Below, piece by piece: positions 63,301 through 64,000 of a DNA stretch of 64,000 nucleotides. The first letter of the stretch is position 1; each line of letters starts with the position of its first letter. This DNA comes from JACDAE01 sp963744875 (GTDB lineage: Bacteria > Chloroflexota > Ktedonobacteria > Ktedonobacterales > Ktedonobacteraceae): NCBI GenBank assembly GCA_963744875.1, contig CAVUVQ010000010.1:558001-622000 (forward strand), written 5' to 3'. The notes under the pieces were generated by a model, which was given only the letters and a program-made list of their open reading frames with translations, was not told where the DNA came from and did no database searches. Both the position numbers and the translations under genes were made by a program.

Positions 63301-64000
63301 TCACATATAGCATTGGTCAGGGATTCGTGTGTCGCCCCCTGCGTCCTCCGTGCCCGCTATTTTCAGAGGCATATCTTTGTGTAGTTCTACCGTCTTGTTT
63401 GTGACCTTCTCGCTGCCCAAAGCGTTTGCCTCGTTCAAACAAATCTGGATTTGCTTAGCCATGTCAGGAAGATGGGCGGTTAAAAAGGTCGTGTGTGTGC
63501 CAGGAAGGTAATACTCCTCAACATCGTTTGCTTCTATTATTTGTTCCCATACTTCCCGGTCACTAAGTGCATCTTTATGCCAGAGAAAGGAGATCTTACC
63601 GGGATACTGATTGTGGGGTTGGTAATTCGCTAAAACCCAGGTAAGAATTGACGGATACGTATGAAGTGACTCGATGGGAGGGAAAAGTAATTGCAGGTAC
63701 GCAAGTAAAGCGCCCCTTCTTTTTCCCCATTTACCCCACCTGGTCTGTGCAGCAGATTTCAACTGCTCAACCTCTACCGTTTCTCGATAGTCAGCATAAA
63801 GGAGATAAAGACTTATGTGGTTAAGCCTCAGAAAGCAATCCAGTTGCTTCTTCAAACTCAGATGGAGTAGTCCCCCAACCCGGCGAATGATCTTGTATGC
63901 GCTCTTAAGACGCCTTGTAGGAGTGAGCGGTGACGGGTTTAACAGGATCAGTGAAGCAATAGCCTGTCCCTGTATATGGAGTTGGCGAGCCATCTCATAA
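63301..64000 (-). CDS. NRPS/PKS-type thioesterase, C-terminal part (cut by window edge)
   Basis: Codons continue past the right edge (a Tyr-Glu pair precedes the visible Met). YEMARQLHIQGQAIASLILLNPSP follows the nucleophile-elbow region in alpha/beta-hydrolase thioesterases of NRPS clusters (EMARQLxxQG). The His of the triad is likely in LPGTHTTFLTAHL; the catalytic Asp may be in the lid-following LWHKDALSD region. A basic helical lid lies between. Convergent with the GH5-like gene. Whether it is free-standing or the end of a large synthetase cannot be seen. Confidence 0.75.
   Translation of the reverse strand, partial: YEMARQLHIQGQAIASLILLNPSPLTPTRRLKSAYKIIRRVGGLLHLSLKKQLDCFLRLNHISLYLLYADYRETVEVEQLKSAAQTRWGKWGKRRGALLAYLQLLFPPIESLHTYPSILTWVLANYQPHNQYPGKISFLWHKDALSDREVWEQIIEANDVEEYYLPGTHTTFLTAHLPDMAKQIQICLNEANALGSEKVTNKTVELHKDMPLKIAGTEDAGGDTRIPDQCYM

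Overview
The window reads like a chromosomal segment of a Ktedonobacteria-type Chloroflexota bacterium (Ktedonobacter/Dictyobacter-like). This is inferred from the gene mix: a MalT-like LuxR regulator, Rpn-family nuclease, Ser/Thr kinases with zinc ribbons, DUF3090, Ino1, a DprE1/DprE2-like pair, and many TPR, PQQ-propeller and glycosidase genes. Spacing is loose with frequent strand switches. Many intergenic gaps carry short palindromes ending in GTAGGGGC/GTCCCTAC. No rRNA, tRNA, CRISPR array, prophage or intact insertion sequence was recognised.

Layout. 1-10 kb: LuxR/MalT regulator (5' truncated), CPBP protease, HD phosphohydrolase, Rpn nuclease, TPR protein, HtrA protease, then an ECF sigma / anti-sigma / membrane-protein set on the minus strand. 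10-20 kb: a two-lobed kinase-pseudokinase, thiamine pyrophosphokinase, a DprE1-DprE2-like pair, a secreted PQQ propeller, a six-blade DUF346/PLL-like lectin, a TP-rich surface protein and RlmB. 20-23 kb: a FliA-type sigma factor, a FlgM-like anti-sigma protein and CsrA with no flagellar structural genes. 23-30 kb: Ino1, CysC-Sat, a frameshifted epimerase, a degenerate-GGDEF/MshEN-like protein and a protein made only of Clp_N domains. 30-40 kb: a Y-family polymerase homologue without catalytic acids, a DsbA-like protein, GH99-like and GH30 glycosidases, acetamidase, nucleotidyltransferase and RlmN. 40-48 kb: rpmB, the Asp23-FakA-FakB operon, zinc-ribbon and small membrane proteins, DUF3090 and a 2-hydroxyacid dehydrogenase.

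48-64 kb looks like an envelope or exopolysaccharide region: a PQQ propeller; a minus-strand block of glycosidase (broken), GtrA-polyprenol-phosphate glycosyltransferase (broken), DUF4388-GT39 fusion and processive GT2; then, divergently, a pseudokinase-like Ser/Thr kinase, a fusion of a degenerate NRPS adenylation domain to a Wzx-type flippase, a GH5-like enzyme, and the 3' end of an NRPS-type thioesterase at the window edge. The adenylation-flippase fusion and its companions are the best candidate for an undescribed system.

Two cautions. At least six single-base frameshifts interrupt otherwise well-conserved genes (epimerase x2, glycosidase x2, GtrA-GT2, GH5), two of them in homopolymers, so sequencing error, real decay and slippage must be separated before calling these genes dead. 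All functional calls rest on motif recognition by eye, without database searches.
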